Of a stretch of DNA of 21,828 bases, positions 1 through 7,545 are shown one piece after another. The notes under the pieces are model-generated. The model saw nothing but the letters and a program-made list of their open reading frames with translations, searched no databases and had not been told where the DNA came from. This stretch comes from CAYMRB01 sp964392615 (lineage in GTDB: Bacteria > Planctomycetota > UBA8108). Position 1 is the first letter of the stretch, and each line of letters begins with the position of its first letter. A program made the translations under genes and the position numbers. The DNA is taken from positions 1 to 21,828 of the forward strand of contig CAYMRB010000128.1 of the NCBI GenBank assembly GCA_964392615.1, written 5' to 3'.

Positions 1-2
1 CC

Positions 3-68
3 GACTCCGAGTCCGACTCCGACTCCGACTCCGATTCCGACTCCGACTCCGACTCCGATGCCGACTCC
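3..68 (+). repeat. GACTCC hexanucleotide tandem repeat coding for Asp-Ser
   Basis: About eleven copies of a hexamer close to gactcc (variants gagtcc, gattcc, gatgcc) run from the first base. They are in frame with the propeller gene and encode alternating Asp and Ser. Being hexameric, gain or loss of units keeps the frame. The repeat touches the window edge, so its true length is unknown. Confidence 0.9.
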
Positions 69-1778
69 GGGAACGCCCCGCGCGTCGAGATCGTCGCCAG
101 CCACGTGCCGGGCACCGAGACGAGCTACCAGGGCGCGGGGCTGCTGAGCTTCTCGTCGGTGAGCCTGCGAGGTCACGATGTTTACCGCTGTCGACCCGAG
201 GCGGGCTTCGGGCTCTGCCGGCACACGCGTGGCAAACCGGTCCGGCCGCTCGGCGGCTTTCCGTCGCTCGCCGCGCCCGTATTGCTCGACGAGCAGGCGG
301 TCTACGGAGCGCTCGACGGACGGTTGTGGGTCGTGCCGCTCTCCGGCAGCGGCGGCGGGAAGAAGGGCGCCGCGTGGTCGTTTCGCACCGCGTTCGGCAA
401 GTCGATCACCGCGTCGGTCGCGGTATGCGACGGCCGCGTGCTCTTCGGCTGCGAGGATGGCTACCTGTACGTGCTCGGCCCGAACGGCAAGGCCGCGCTG
501 CCGACGCGTTCGCTCGGCATCGAGCGTGTGAGGAATCCGCTCTCGAGCCCTCTTGCCGACGCGCGCTGGAATTGGTTCACGAACTTCGGCAACCTCGCGA
601 ACACGAACGCGACGGAGTCGCAGATCGAGCCGCCGTTTCGCATCGCGTGGATTCGGCGCATGAAGGGAACCGCCAAGCACCTGTCCGTGTGCGGCGGCGG
701 ACGCATGTACACGCACACGGCCGAGGGGCAGGTCTTCGCGGTCGAGCAGGAGACCGGCCGGTTGCTGTGGCGGCGATACGCTCCTGGCGTTCACGTGTCG
801 TTCACGGCGCCGATCTACTGGCAGGAGCGCGTTCTCGTGCCGCAGGCCGGGATCGACCGTTCGATGTTGCGCTGTCTCGATGCGCGCGACGGCGGGCTCA
901 TCTGGGAGGTGCCGTTCCAGGGTTCGCCGAGCTGGAACCGCCAGCTCCCGCCGATCGTCCACGACGGCCGCGTGTTCTACCAGTACTCCACGGGTCAGTA
1001 CGACGCGAAGCGCTGGCTCTTCGAGCACCAGAGCACGTTCGGTTTTCCGAAGGACCAGAAGGCGATCGTCAAGGCGTGGGACCTCGCCACGGGCGAGGAG
1101 GTCTGGCAGATCGACTTCTCGAGGTACGGTGCCGGCGGTGACGACGCCGGCATGTGCCTGCTCGACGGCAAGCTGTACTACTCGTGCTATTTCGGCGGCA
1201 AGGGCCTACAGGGCGTCACTGCCGCCATCGAGCCTGCGACCGGAAAGGTGCTGTGGACGAACACGCAGCACGCCGTGCACGCCGGCTGCACGGTTTCCGG
1301 CAAGGATATCGGTAAGCACCCGATCGCCGATGAGCACGGCCGGATCTATCTGGGCGGCTACAACCCGGTCGCTGGAGAGACGAACCGAGTATGGTGCCTC
1401 GACGCGCTCGACGGATCGCTCGTGTGGCAGTCCGAGCCGTTGAGCCGCGCGATTCACGTGGTCACGATCGGCGAGCGCTTCCTGTTCACGCACTCGCAGT
1501 ATCGGAACGCATTCCTGCTCGACAAGGCCGCCGGAAAGATCGAGGCGACGTTGATGAAGGGCTATCGCTGCACGCGGTTCACGATCTCCGAGCCATACCT
1601 CCTCGGCTCGAACATGGACATCTACGACACGTCGAACGGCGTGAAGCTCGTGTCGTCGGGGCCGGCCGTGGACGTGCTCCAATGCATCGGTGCATTCGCG
1701 TCGAACGGCCGCGTGTACTACACGACGAACGGGGGTGGCATGCAGCTGTCCATGCGCTGCGGCGCCGAGGCGCAGTAG
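3..1778 (+). CDS. PQQ-like beta-propeller protein, 5'-truncated by the window edge
   Basis: The frame is open to the left edge, so this is the C-terminal 591 residues of a longer protein. The GTG at 105 is only an internal codon. The visible part opens with about eleven Asp/Glu-Ser dipeptides (a flexible acidic linker), then a propeller built from repeats of the PQQ_2 type: VFAVEQETGRLLW, CLDARDGGLIW, AWDLATGEEVW, AIEPATGKVLW, CLDALDGSLVW, and weaker last blades LLDKAAGKIEA and IYDTSNGVK. This family usually forms a seven- or eight-bladed disc. Some members bind PQQ in periplasmic dehydrogenases, but many planctomycete members are PQQ-binding-like without a known cofactor, and I see no dehydrogenase catalytic signature. 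The missing N-terminus may hold a signal peptide or another domain. It ends in TAG, 100 nt before the kinase gene on the same strand. The family call is firm; the substrate is unknown. Confidence 0.85.
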   Translation, partial: DSESDSDSDSDSDSDSDSDADSGNAPRVEIVASHVPGTETSYQGAGLLSFSSVSLRGHDVYRCRPEAGFGLCRHTRGKPVRPLGGFPSLAAPVLLDEQAVYGALDGRLWVVPLSGSGGGKKGAAWSFRTAFGKSITASVAVCDGRVLFGCEDGYLYVLGPNGKAALPTRSLGIERVRNPLSSPLADARWNWFTNFGNLANTNATESQIEPPFRIAWIRRMKGTAKHLSVCGGGRMYTHTAEGQVFAVEQETGRLLWRRYAPGVHVSFTAPIYWQERVLVPQAGIDRSMLRCLDARDGGLIWEVPFQGSPSWNRQLPPIVHDGRVFYQYSTGQYDAKRWLFEHQSTFGFPKDQKAIVKAWDLATGEEVWQIDFSRYGAGGDDAGMCLLDGKLYYSCYFGGKGLQGVTAAIEPATGKVLWTNTQHAVHAGCTVSGKDIGKHPIADEHGRIYLGGYNPVAGETNRVWCLDALDGSLVWQSEPLSRAIHVVTIGERFLFTHSQYRNAFLLDKAAGKIEATLMKGYRCTRFTISEPYLLGSNMDIYDTSNGVKLVSSGPAVDVLQCIGAFASNGRVYYTTNGGGMQLSMRCGAEAQ

Positions 1779-1824
1779 TTCTGCGGGCTGGTCGCCGATA
1801 GCAGGGAAGGTGCAGGTTGGTTTC

Positions 1825-1843
1825 GCATGCCGGTTCGGCATGC
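1825..1843. other. Perfect 8-bp inverted repeat with a 3-nt loop
   Basis: GCATGCCG at 1825-1832 and CGGCATGC at 1836-1843 form a perfect stem around GTT. It lies in the 100-nt gap between the propeller stop (1778) and the chosen kinase start (1879). It is followed by mixed sequence rather than a T run, so a classical intrinsic terminator is not supported. It could be an RNA hairpin ending or protecting the upstream transcript, or an operator for a dimeric regulator. No other regulatory element was recognised in this gap. Confidence 0.5.
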
Positions 1844-1878
1844 CATGCACGCACTGTGGCAACACCAGAGGTCGCTCC

Positions 1879-2526
1879 GTGGACGCGACGTCAGAAGGCA
1901 GCTGTGCCGATAGCAATCGGTCCGGCGAGATCAATATCGGCCGCTGGCAGCCGACCGATGAGTCGATCCCTCCGATCGAATCGAAGAAAGCAGAGAGGCG
2001 GGAGGAGCAGCGGACGCGGCGCATTCAGGGCGCCGCTCTGGACGCGGCAGCCAACACGGTCGTGATTACGGACTCCGAGGGGCGGATCGAGTGGGCCAAT
2101 CCGGCGTTCACCGACCTGACCGGCTACGAGGTGGAGGAGGTGATCGGACGAACGTCGAACGTCCTCCGAAGCGGTGTCCATGACGACGCGTTCTACCAGG
2201 ACTTGTGGAGCACGGTCGCCGCGGGCGACAAGTGGCGGGGCGAGATGGTGAACCGCCGCAAGGACGGCTCGCTCTACCGCGAGGAGATGACGATCACGCC
2301 GGTGCGTGGCGAAGACGGCGAGATCGAGCACTACATCGCGATCAAGCAGGACGTCACCCAGCGGCGGGAGGCCGAGCAGCGAATCGCCCGAGATGCGCGA
2401 CACCAAGCGGCGTTGAACGAAATCTTGGGCGCCTCGCTTCGGGCGGACAGCCTCCGCGTCTTTCTCGAAGAGGCTCTCGACATCGTCCTGTCGCAGTCCT
2501 TCCTGCGGATTGAGAGCCGGGGGGGC
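1879..2526 (+). pseudogene. N-terminal part of a hybrid histidine kinase (PAS and start of GAF), in a different frame from the rest
   Basis: The GTG at 1879 is chosen as start because AGAGG lies 8 nt upstream; the in-frame ATG at 1840 sits at the end of an inverted repeat and has no ribosome site. After a charged helical lead (residues 1-50) comes a clear PAS domain, about residues 51-170, with VVITDSEGRIEWANPAF, FTDLTGYEVEEVIGRT and a PAC-like segment ending IAIKQDVTQ. The first GAF residues follow (LRVFLEEALDIVLSQSFLRI). At the G7 run (2519-2525) homology leaves this frame and continues one base later in the next entry. Removing one G gives a seamless SRGAIFLVEDD, typical of GAF. The original frame stays open to 3465 without recognisable homology. 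PAS domains sense ligands, redox or light; nothing here says which. Confidence 0.75.
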
Positions 2527-4372
2527 GATCTTCCTGGTCGAAGACGACCCGCAGACGCTCGTCCTCCAGGCCGAGCGCCAGCTCAGCGCGCCGCAACTCA
2601 CGCTGTGCGCCAGGGTGCCATTCGGGAAGTGCCTGTGCGGCATCGCGGCGGCGACCGGCGAGACGCAGCACGCTTCCTGCGTCGACGGCCGGCATGCCAT
2701 CGAGTTCGAAGGGATGAAGCCTCACGGGCACTACTCCGTGCCGATTCGCTCCGGAGCCAGCGTGACCGGAGCGATGGTCTACTACCTCCCGGCCGGAGCC
2801 GCGTTCGTGACGGACGAGGTCTCGTTTCTCGAGGCCGTCGCCGGCGTCGTCTCTTCGGCAGTCGAGCGACTTCGTGCCGAGGCCGCTCGACGCTCGAGCA
2901 ACGAGAGGCTGGCGGCGGCCCTCGCGCGCGAGCGGCAAGCCGCCGCTGCGCTCGAGGTGGCGAAGGAAAGGGCCGAACTCGCCAATCGCGCCAAGAGCCA
3001 GTTCCTCGCCAATATGTCCCACGAGCTGCGGACGCCGCTTCACGGCATCCTCAGCTTCGCCCGGTTCGGCGTCAAGAAGCACGCCAAGGCCGCACCCGAG
3101 AAGCTGCTCGACTACTTCACGCGCATCGAGTCGAGCGGCAACACGCTTCTCGGGCTGCTGGACGATCTGCTCGACCTGGCCAAGCTCGAGTCCGGCGCGA
3201 TGGACTTCGAGCTCGTGCCGACGAGCCTGTCCTGGCTGGCTCAGCGGGTTCATGGCGAGTTCGTAGCGAGCCTGGAGGAGAAGGGGCTGCGACTCGAGGT
3301 CGTGGGCTCCGAAGCGGACGATACCGTGCCCGTCGATGTCGCGCGGACTCAGCAGGTCATTCGAAACCTGGTCGGCAACGCGGTGAAGTTCACGCCGGAG
3401 GGCGGCGCGATCACCGTCGAGGTGCAGCGGAGCGCGGACGCGGTACGGCTGTCGGTGTCGGATGAAGGCGTCGGCATACCGGAAGATGAGCTCGATTCCG
3501 TGTTCGACAAGTTCGTGCAGTCGAGCAAGACGAGCACGGGAGCCGGAGGGACCGGGCTCGGATTGCCGATCTGCCGCGAGATTATCCAAGCGCACGGCGG
3601 ATGCATCTGGGCCGAGGCTGCGTCCGGAGGAGGCGCGGGGTTCATCTTCGAGATTCCGGTGAGGTCGGTCGATGGGAGCGACGGTCCGGTCGCGTCTGAC
3701 ACGCGCGCGGAGGCGGAACAGGCCGATGACGAGCCGGAAGGCCCCGACGTCGAGGCCGACCCGTCGGACGAGGTGGTACCGCTCGAGCCACGCCGGATTC
3801 TGATCGTCGAGGACAACGAGACGAACATCATCGTCCTCAAGGAGATTCTGAAAGGCGACTTCACTCTGTGTGTCGCGACGTCGGGTGAGGAAGCGCTCGA
3901 GGTCATCGAGGGCTTCGGTCCCGATCTCGTCCTGCTCGATCTGATGCTCGGAGGCATCGACGGCTACGAGGTGTGTACGCGGCTGCGCGCGATGCCCTCG
4001 GTGCGTTCGACACGCGTCATCGTCGTCTCGGCTCGGGCGTACGCGTCCGATCGCCGACGAGCTTTCGAGGTCGGCGTCGATGACGTCTTGGCGAGGCCCT
4101 TCGATCCGGACGCTCTCGAGGCGCGCGTTTGCTGGCAGCTATTCCTCGCATTGTTGGCGGGCGACGCGAAGAGGGCTGAGAGCGTCTACACATGCCTCTC
4201 GACGGACGACGCCACCGGTTTGCGTGAGCTGGTGCGCGCGGCCGCCCAGGTGACGCCGATCGATGCCGACCGTCGGGAGTCGCTGGTGAACGCCGCCGAC
4301 CGATTCCTCGCGAACGGACACGATGAGCTCATCCGACAAGCCGTTCTGGAACCTGTGAACCCCGTGCAGTGA
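2510..4372 (+). CDS. Hybrid sensor histidine kinase, main part: GAF, HisKA, HATPase, REC
   Basis: The TTG at 2510 only opens this frame; with the frame restored the protein is about 830 residues from 1879. The GAF domain carries the block VPFGKCLCG and PHGHYSVPI. A coiled coil of about 45 residues leads into HisKA with NMSHELRTPLHG, whose phospho-accepting His is encoded at 3020-3022. The HATPase domain has NLVGNAVKF (N box), DEGVGIP (G1), FDKF and GTGLGLPI (G2), so ATP binding looks intact. After an acidic linker comes a receiver domain with IVEDNE and the phospho-acceptor Asp at 3938-3940, but the conserved Lys is Arg (LARPF, 4094-4096). About 70 helical residues follow. No membrane segment is seen, so it is a soluble sensor. 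It autophosphorylates His and passes phosphate to Asp, probably to the next gene's receiver as well. The stop overlaps the next ATG by 1 nt. Confidence 0.88.
   Translation: MRAGGAIFLVEDDPQTLVLQAERQLSAPQLTLCARVPFGKCLCGIAAATGETQHASCVDGRHAIEFEGMKPHGHYSVPIRSGASVTGAMVYYLPAGAAFVTDEVSFLEAVAGVVSSAVERLRAEAARRSSNERLAAALARERQAAAALEVAKERAELANRAKSQFLANMSHELRTPLHGILSFARFGVKKHAKAAPEKLLDYFTRIESSGNTLLGLLDDLLDLAKLESGAMDFELVPTSLSWLAQRVHGEFVASLEEKGLRLEVVGSEADDTVPVDVARTQQVIRNLVGNAVKFTPEGGAITVEVQRSADAVRLSVSDEGVGIPEDELDSVFDKFVQSSKTSTGAGGTGLGLPICREIIQAHGGCIWAEAASGGGAGFIFEIPVRSVDGSDGPVASDTRAEAEQADDEPEGPDVEADPSDEVVPLEPRRILIVEDNETNIIVLKEILKGDFTLCVATSGEEALEVIEGFGPDLVLLDLMLGGIDGYEVCTRLRAMPSVRSTRVIVVSARAYASDRRRAFEVGVDDVLARPFDPDALEARVCWQLFLALLAGDAKRAESVYTCLSTDDATGLRELVRAAAQVTPIDADRRESLVNAADRFLANGHDELIRQAVLEPVNPVQ
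2519..2525 (+). other. G7 homopolymer at the frameshift in the hybrid kinase gene
   Basis: Seven consecutive G lie exactly where GAF homology switches from codons starting at 1 mod 3 to codons starting at 2 mod 3. Deleting one G joins the two parts into a continuous GAF domain. Sequencing error, a real loss of function, or slippage-based on/off variation would all look the same here. Confidence 0.8.
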
Positions 4373-5472
4373 TGACCTCCGACTCAACGCATTCCCAGAC
4401 CTCGGCGCCGGCGGCGACGCGCGGGAAGGTTCTCGTGGTCGACGACAACCCGACGAACCTCGCGATCGTCGAGGAGATCCTCGAGGACGACTACGATCTG
4501 GAGACTGCCGAGAACGGCGACGAGGCCCTGGAGGTCTGCGAGTCGTTCCATCCGGACGTGGCGATCCTCGACGTCATGATGCCCGGAACGGACGGATACG
4601 AGCTCTGCCGGCAGTTTCGGGCTCGACCTCAGACGCGAAACACGAAAGTCATCTTCGTTTCGGCGAGGAGAGAGATCGGTGATCGGCTCGAGGGCTACGA
4701 GGCCGGCGGTGACGACTACGTCGAGAAGCCGTTCGACGGTGACGAGCTGCTCGCGAAGGTTCGCGTCTTTCTTCGGTTGCGGTCGCTGGAAGAGATCAAC
4801 GACCTCAAGAGCGACTTGCTGAACCTGCTGAATCACGAGACGCGCACGCCGCTCGCCGGCATCGTCGGTGCGACCGAGCTGCTCAGCACGGGAGAGATCG
4901 ACGATGAAGACCGCGAGCTGATGCTCCAGGCGATCGCGGAGAACTCGCAGAAGCTGCAGAACCTTCTCGACCGGGCGCTCGACCTGGCCATGATGCGAGC
5001 GGGCAGCTACGAGTTCGCCAAACAGCCGCAATCGCTCACGCGTGTCGTCGAGGGAGTCCTCGAAAAGCTTCAGAGCGTCGCCGTCGACAAGGGCGTTCCG
5101 CTCGCAGCCCAGATCGAGCCCGCCTCCGAGCTGCTGGTCGATGGCAGGGAGGTGGCGCGAGCGGTTCACGTCGTGATCGACAACGCGATCCGCTTCTCGT
5201 CAGCAGGGGAGACCGTCCGGGTCGGACTGCGCTGCGTCGAAGGGCTTCAGGAAGTGGTCGTCGAGGACCACGGCCCGGGGATCCCGCAGGCTCTGTTACC
5301 GAATCTGTTCACGCCGTTCGCGATCGACGATGTCGCCCACCACAGCGACGGGCACGGCCTCGGACTGGCGCTCGCGAACGAGATCATGATCGGCCACGGC
5401 GGCAAGATCGACGTCGACAGCACCGAAGGGGAAGGAAGCGCCTTCGTGCTCTCGTTCCCTTCCGACCCTTGA
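4372..5472 (+). CDS. Receiver-histidine kinase protein (REC-HisKA-HATPase)
   Basis: The ATG at 4372 forms a TGATG overlap with the preceding stop, pointing to translational coupling; a GTG at 4369 is possible but less likely. The 366-residue protein begins with a receiver: acidic pocket VVDDN, phospho-acceptor Asp67 in AILDVMMPG, the Ser of FVSARR, and Lys119 in VEKPF, so all key residues are present. HisKA follows with LLNHETRTPLAG (His155), then HATPase with VIDNAIRF (N box), DHGPGIP (G1) and GHGLGLALA (G2). No membrane helix or sensor domain is seen. Kinases with an N-terminal receiver are usually driven by phosphorylation from a partner, here most simply the upstream hybrid kinase. The downstream target is not encoded in this window. 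The family call is firm; the signal and output are unknown. It converges on the small membrane-protein gene with a 12-nt gap. Confidence 0.93.
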   Translation: MTSDSTHSQTSAPAATRGKVLVVDDNPTNLAIVEEILEDDYDLETAENGDEALEVCESFHPDVAILDVMMPGTDGYELCRQFRARPQTRNTKVIFVSARREIGDRLEGYEAGGDDYVEKPFDGDELLAKVRVFLRLRSLEEINDLKSDLLNLLNHETRTPLAGIVGATELLSTGEIDDEDRELMLQAIAENSQKLQNLLDRALDLAMMRAGSYEFAKQPQSLTRVVEGVLEKLQSVAVDKGVPLAAQIEPASELLVDGREVARAVHVVIDNAIRFSSAGETVRVGLRCVEGLQEVVVEDHGPGIPQALLPNLFTPFAIDDVAHHSDGHGLGLALANEIMIGHGGKIDVDSTEGEGSAFVLSFPSDP

Positions 5473-5484
5473 TCGCGCGTCGAT

Positions 5485-5718
5485 CTACCGGCCGTCGTCG
5501 GCTCCCTGATCTTCGAGACTGTCGAGCCGCTGCGCGAGGATCCGGATGCGGTCGCGCAGGGCCGTGTCCTGGCCGACCGCGATCATCACGACGCCGAGCG
5601 TGTAGACGAAGAACAGGGCTCGCCCTTGCCAGCCGAGCTCGAGCTGCTCGATGAGCAGCAGGCCTCCGATCGCGGTCAGGACGAATCCGACGATGAGCAG
5701 CACCTTGGCCAGTGACAT
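5485..5718 (-). CDS. Small two-helix membrane protein, 77 aa
   Basis: I do not recognise a family. The ATG is preceded by a strong ribosome site (AAGGGGAG, about 8 nt upstream), which together with the co-directional gene 38 nt upstream makes it a likely real gene. Two hydrophobic stretches, about residues 4-24 (KVLLIVGFVLTAIGGLLLI) and 33-48 (ALFFVYTLGVVMIAVG), are separated by a short polar turn. A charged, probably amphipathic helical tail follows (RDRIRILAQRLDSLEDQ). The layout suggests a hairpin in the inner membrane with the charged tail in the cytoplasm. It is the last gene of the M1 peptidase / DUF6702-VCBS unit. The role is unknown. Confidence 0.7.
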   Translation of the reverse strand: MSLAKVLLIVGFVLTAIGGLLLIEQLELGWQGRALFFVYTLGVVMIAVGQDTALRDRIRILAQRLDSLEDQGADDGR

Positions 5719-5756
5719 GTCGAGTCTCCCCTTCGGTCAGTGAACGGTCTGACAGC

Positions 5757-7493
5757 TCAGCGAGTGGGCTTCGGCTGCGCCTTCTGCCACTCGGCCTCCG
5801 AGACGCTCTCGGCTGCGTGCAGGAACACGAACGCGCCCTTCTTGTTGCCGACGATGATGTCCGGCAGCTTGTCGCCGTTGACGTCGCGAGCGACGACTTG
5901 GGTGCCGACGCCCGAGTTGTCGTCGACGAGATACGGAACGAAGCTGACCTGACCCGCAGCGGTTCGTCGGGTGCGGAGCCAGTACAGGACCGCCGCCTCG
6001 TTGCCCTCGGGGTCGTGCCCGTTGTGCGCCCAGAAGCGCTTGCCGGTGACGATGTCCTTCAGGCCATCGCCGTCCATGTCGACCAGGTCGATCGCGTGCA
6101 TCTGCGTGAAGCACACGCCGTATGCGTTGTCCGCGGGTCGCCGTCCGATGATCACGTGCGGCTTGAAGTCGATGCCGCCGCCGTCCTTCGGGACGTTCTC
6201 GAACCATGCGAGGCCGTAGCCGTGCGATTGGATAGCGGTCAGAACGTCGTTGTCGCCGTCGCCGTCGAAGTCGTACGCGACCATCTGGCAGCCGCCGGCT
6301 CCCGCGAAGCGGTAGGCGTGGAACCTCCATGCGGGATCGCCGTCGAGTGACTTCGGCTGCTCGAGCCAGCCGTCCTTCACGAGGACGTCCATGCGGCCGT
6401 CCGCGTTGACGTCGCCGGTACCGAAGCCGTGCTGGTACTTGCCATTCGCGATCTTTCCGGAGATCGGGTGCCAGGTCCACATCTCGTAGGGGCGCTTCGG
6501 GTTCGGCGTTGCATAGCCGTAGATTCCGTTGCGGTGGCAGACGAGCTCCTGGCGTCCGTCGCCCGTCAGGTCGGTGACCGTCGGCGACTCGTTGTCCGTC
6601 ACGTCGAACGCGACGAAACGCTTCCAGTGGCCTTCCTTCTTCCCTTGCGGGTTCTGATACCAGACCGACTCCGCGCCGGGGAATCCGATGTGAAACACGT
6701 CGAGCCAGCCGTCGCCGTCCCAATCGTCGATGAACGTCAGGAAGTTGTGGGAGTAGCCCTTCGGGTTGTACTCCTTCGGCGGGAAGATCTCGTGGCGTGT
6801 GCCGAAGTCTGGCCCTTCGTACCAGTACGGCCCCGCCGCGATGTCCTCGTCGCCATCCTTGTCGAGGTCGCCAGCGTGCGCGCCTTCGCAGTAGAACTTG
6901 CTCTCCAGCTGCTTCTTGGTGAAGCGGTGGATGACGAACGGATTCGCGGGCGTCGCGACCGCGGTCAGCGTCGCCGTGCTCGCGGGGACGCGAAGCGCTT
7001 GCTGCGGCTTCTGACGCGTGAACGTCAGCGTCTTGCGGTAGCTCCCGGACTTGAAGCTCACCGTGTTCACCTGGCGGTGCGCTGCATCCGTCCCGACGAG
7101 CACGGTGTGGCGCACCATCGCGCCGTCGAGCTCTCTCGGCACCACGATTTCGAAGTAGAGCCACGTCGCCTTGACGCCCATCTCCTTGCCGACCCACTCG
7201 TGACTGCACGTCTTGCCCTTCGCCGTGACGACGAAGTGTTCGCGGAGATACGAACGGACGAGCTCGTCTGCACTCTCGGTGCGCTCGAGGTCGACGCGCT
7301 TTCCGGCTCGCTGCGTCAGCGCCTCCTCCAGATGATCGGGCTGCACGCGAAGCGCGACCTCGAGGCGATGCGTCGCCGCGTTGTACTCGACCTGGGCCAG
7401 GCTGGTGTGGAATTCGTGCGCCTGCACGCGTCCGCAGAGAGCGACCACGAGGGCCGCGAGAAGGAAACTGCCGGCACGGGCATTCGATGTCAT
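5757..7493 (-). CDS. Exported DUF6702 - FG-GAP/VCBS repeat fusion protein
   Basis: This 578-residue protein starts with a signal peptide (about 1-25, cleavage after RVQA). Residues about 26-163 match the DUF6702 pattern: HEFHTSLAQVEYNAATHRLE, then EWVGKE, ATWLYFEIVVP and QVNTVSFKSG. The usual DUF6702 protein is a stand-alone exported protein of about 160 residues. Here it runs directly into an FG-GAP/VCBS region with seven calcium-type loops: DLDKDGDED, DWDGDGWLD, DLTGDGRQE, DVNADGRMD, DFDGDGDND, DMDGDGLKD, DVNGDKLPD. Seven loops fit a seven-bladed calcium-bound propeller acting outside the cytoplasm. The joint (residues 168-186) resembles a decayed signal peptide. GAGGCGG lies about 9 nt before the ATG. 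The gene is 52 nt downstream of the M1 peptidase gene and 38 nt upstream of the small membrane protein. The binding partner is unknown. Confidence 0.87.
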   Translation of the reverse strand: MTSNARAGSFLLAALVVALCGRVQAHEFHTSLAQVEYNAATHRLEVALRVQPDHLEEALTQRAGKRVDLERTESADELVRSYLREHFVVTAKGKTCSHEWVGKEMGVKATWLYFEIVVPRELDGAMVRHTVLVGTDAAHRQVNTVSFKSGSYRKTLTFTRQKPQQALRVPASTATLTAVATPANPFVIHRFTKKQLESKFYCEGAHAGDLDKDGDEDIAAGPYWYEGPDFGTRHEIFPPKEYNPKGYSHNFLTFIDDWDGDGWLDVFHIGFPGAESVWYQNPQGKKEGHWKRFVAFDVTDNESPTVTDLTGDGRQELVCHRNGIYGYATPNPKRPYEMWTWHPISGKIANGKYQHGFGTGDVNADGRMDVLVKDGWLEQPKSLDGDPAWRFHAYRFAGAGGCQMVAYDFDGDGDNDVLTAIQSHGYGLAWFENVPKDGGGIDFKPHVIIGRRPADNAYGVCFTQMHAIDLVDMDGDGLKDIVTGKRFWAHNGHDPEGNEAAVLYWLRTRRTAAGQVSFVPYLVDDNSGVGTQVVARDVNGDKLPDIIVGNKKGAFVFLHAAESVSEAEWQKAQPKPTR

Positions 7494-7545
7494 GATCTGC
7501 TACCGCCTCGGTAATCCGTTGAGTTCGTCGGTCTTGTCGTTGTCT

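Noticed and set aside
1690..1878. Upstream start for the PAS kinase inside the propeller gene
   Set aside because: Translated residues there are shadow-like (Cys/Arg/Thr rich) and overlap the propeller; GTG at 1879 has a ribosome site and gives a normal lead into PAS.
2519..2525. Programmed ribosomal frameshift in the kinase gene
   Set aside because: No stimulatory hairpin or internal Shine-Dalgarno was evident beside the G7 run, and an indel in a homopolymer is a simpler explanation.
5473..5484. Bidirectional terminator between the kinase and the small membrane protein
   Set aside because: The gap is 12 nt and no stem-loop with a T tract is visible in it or just beside it.
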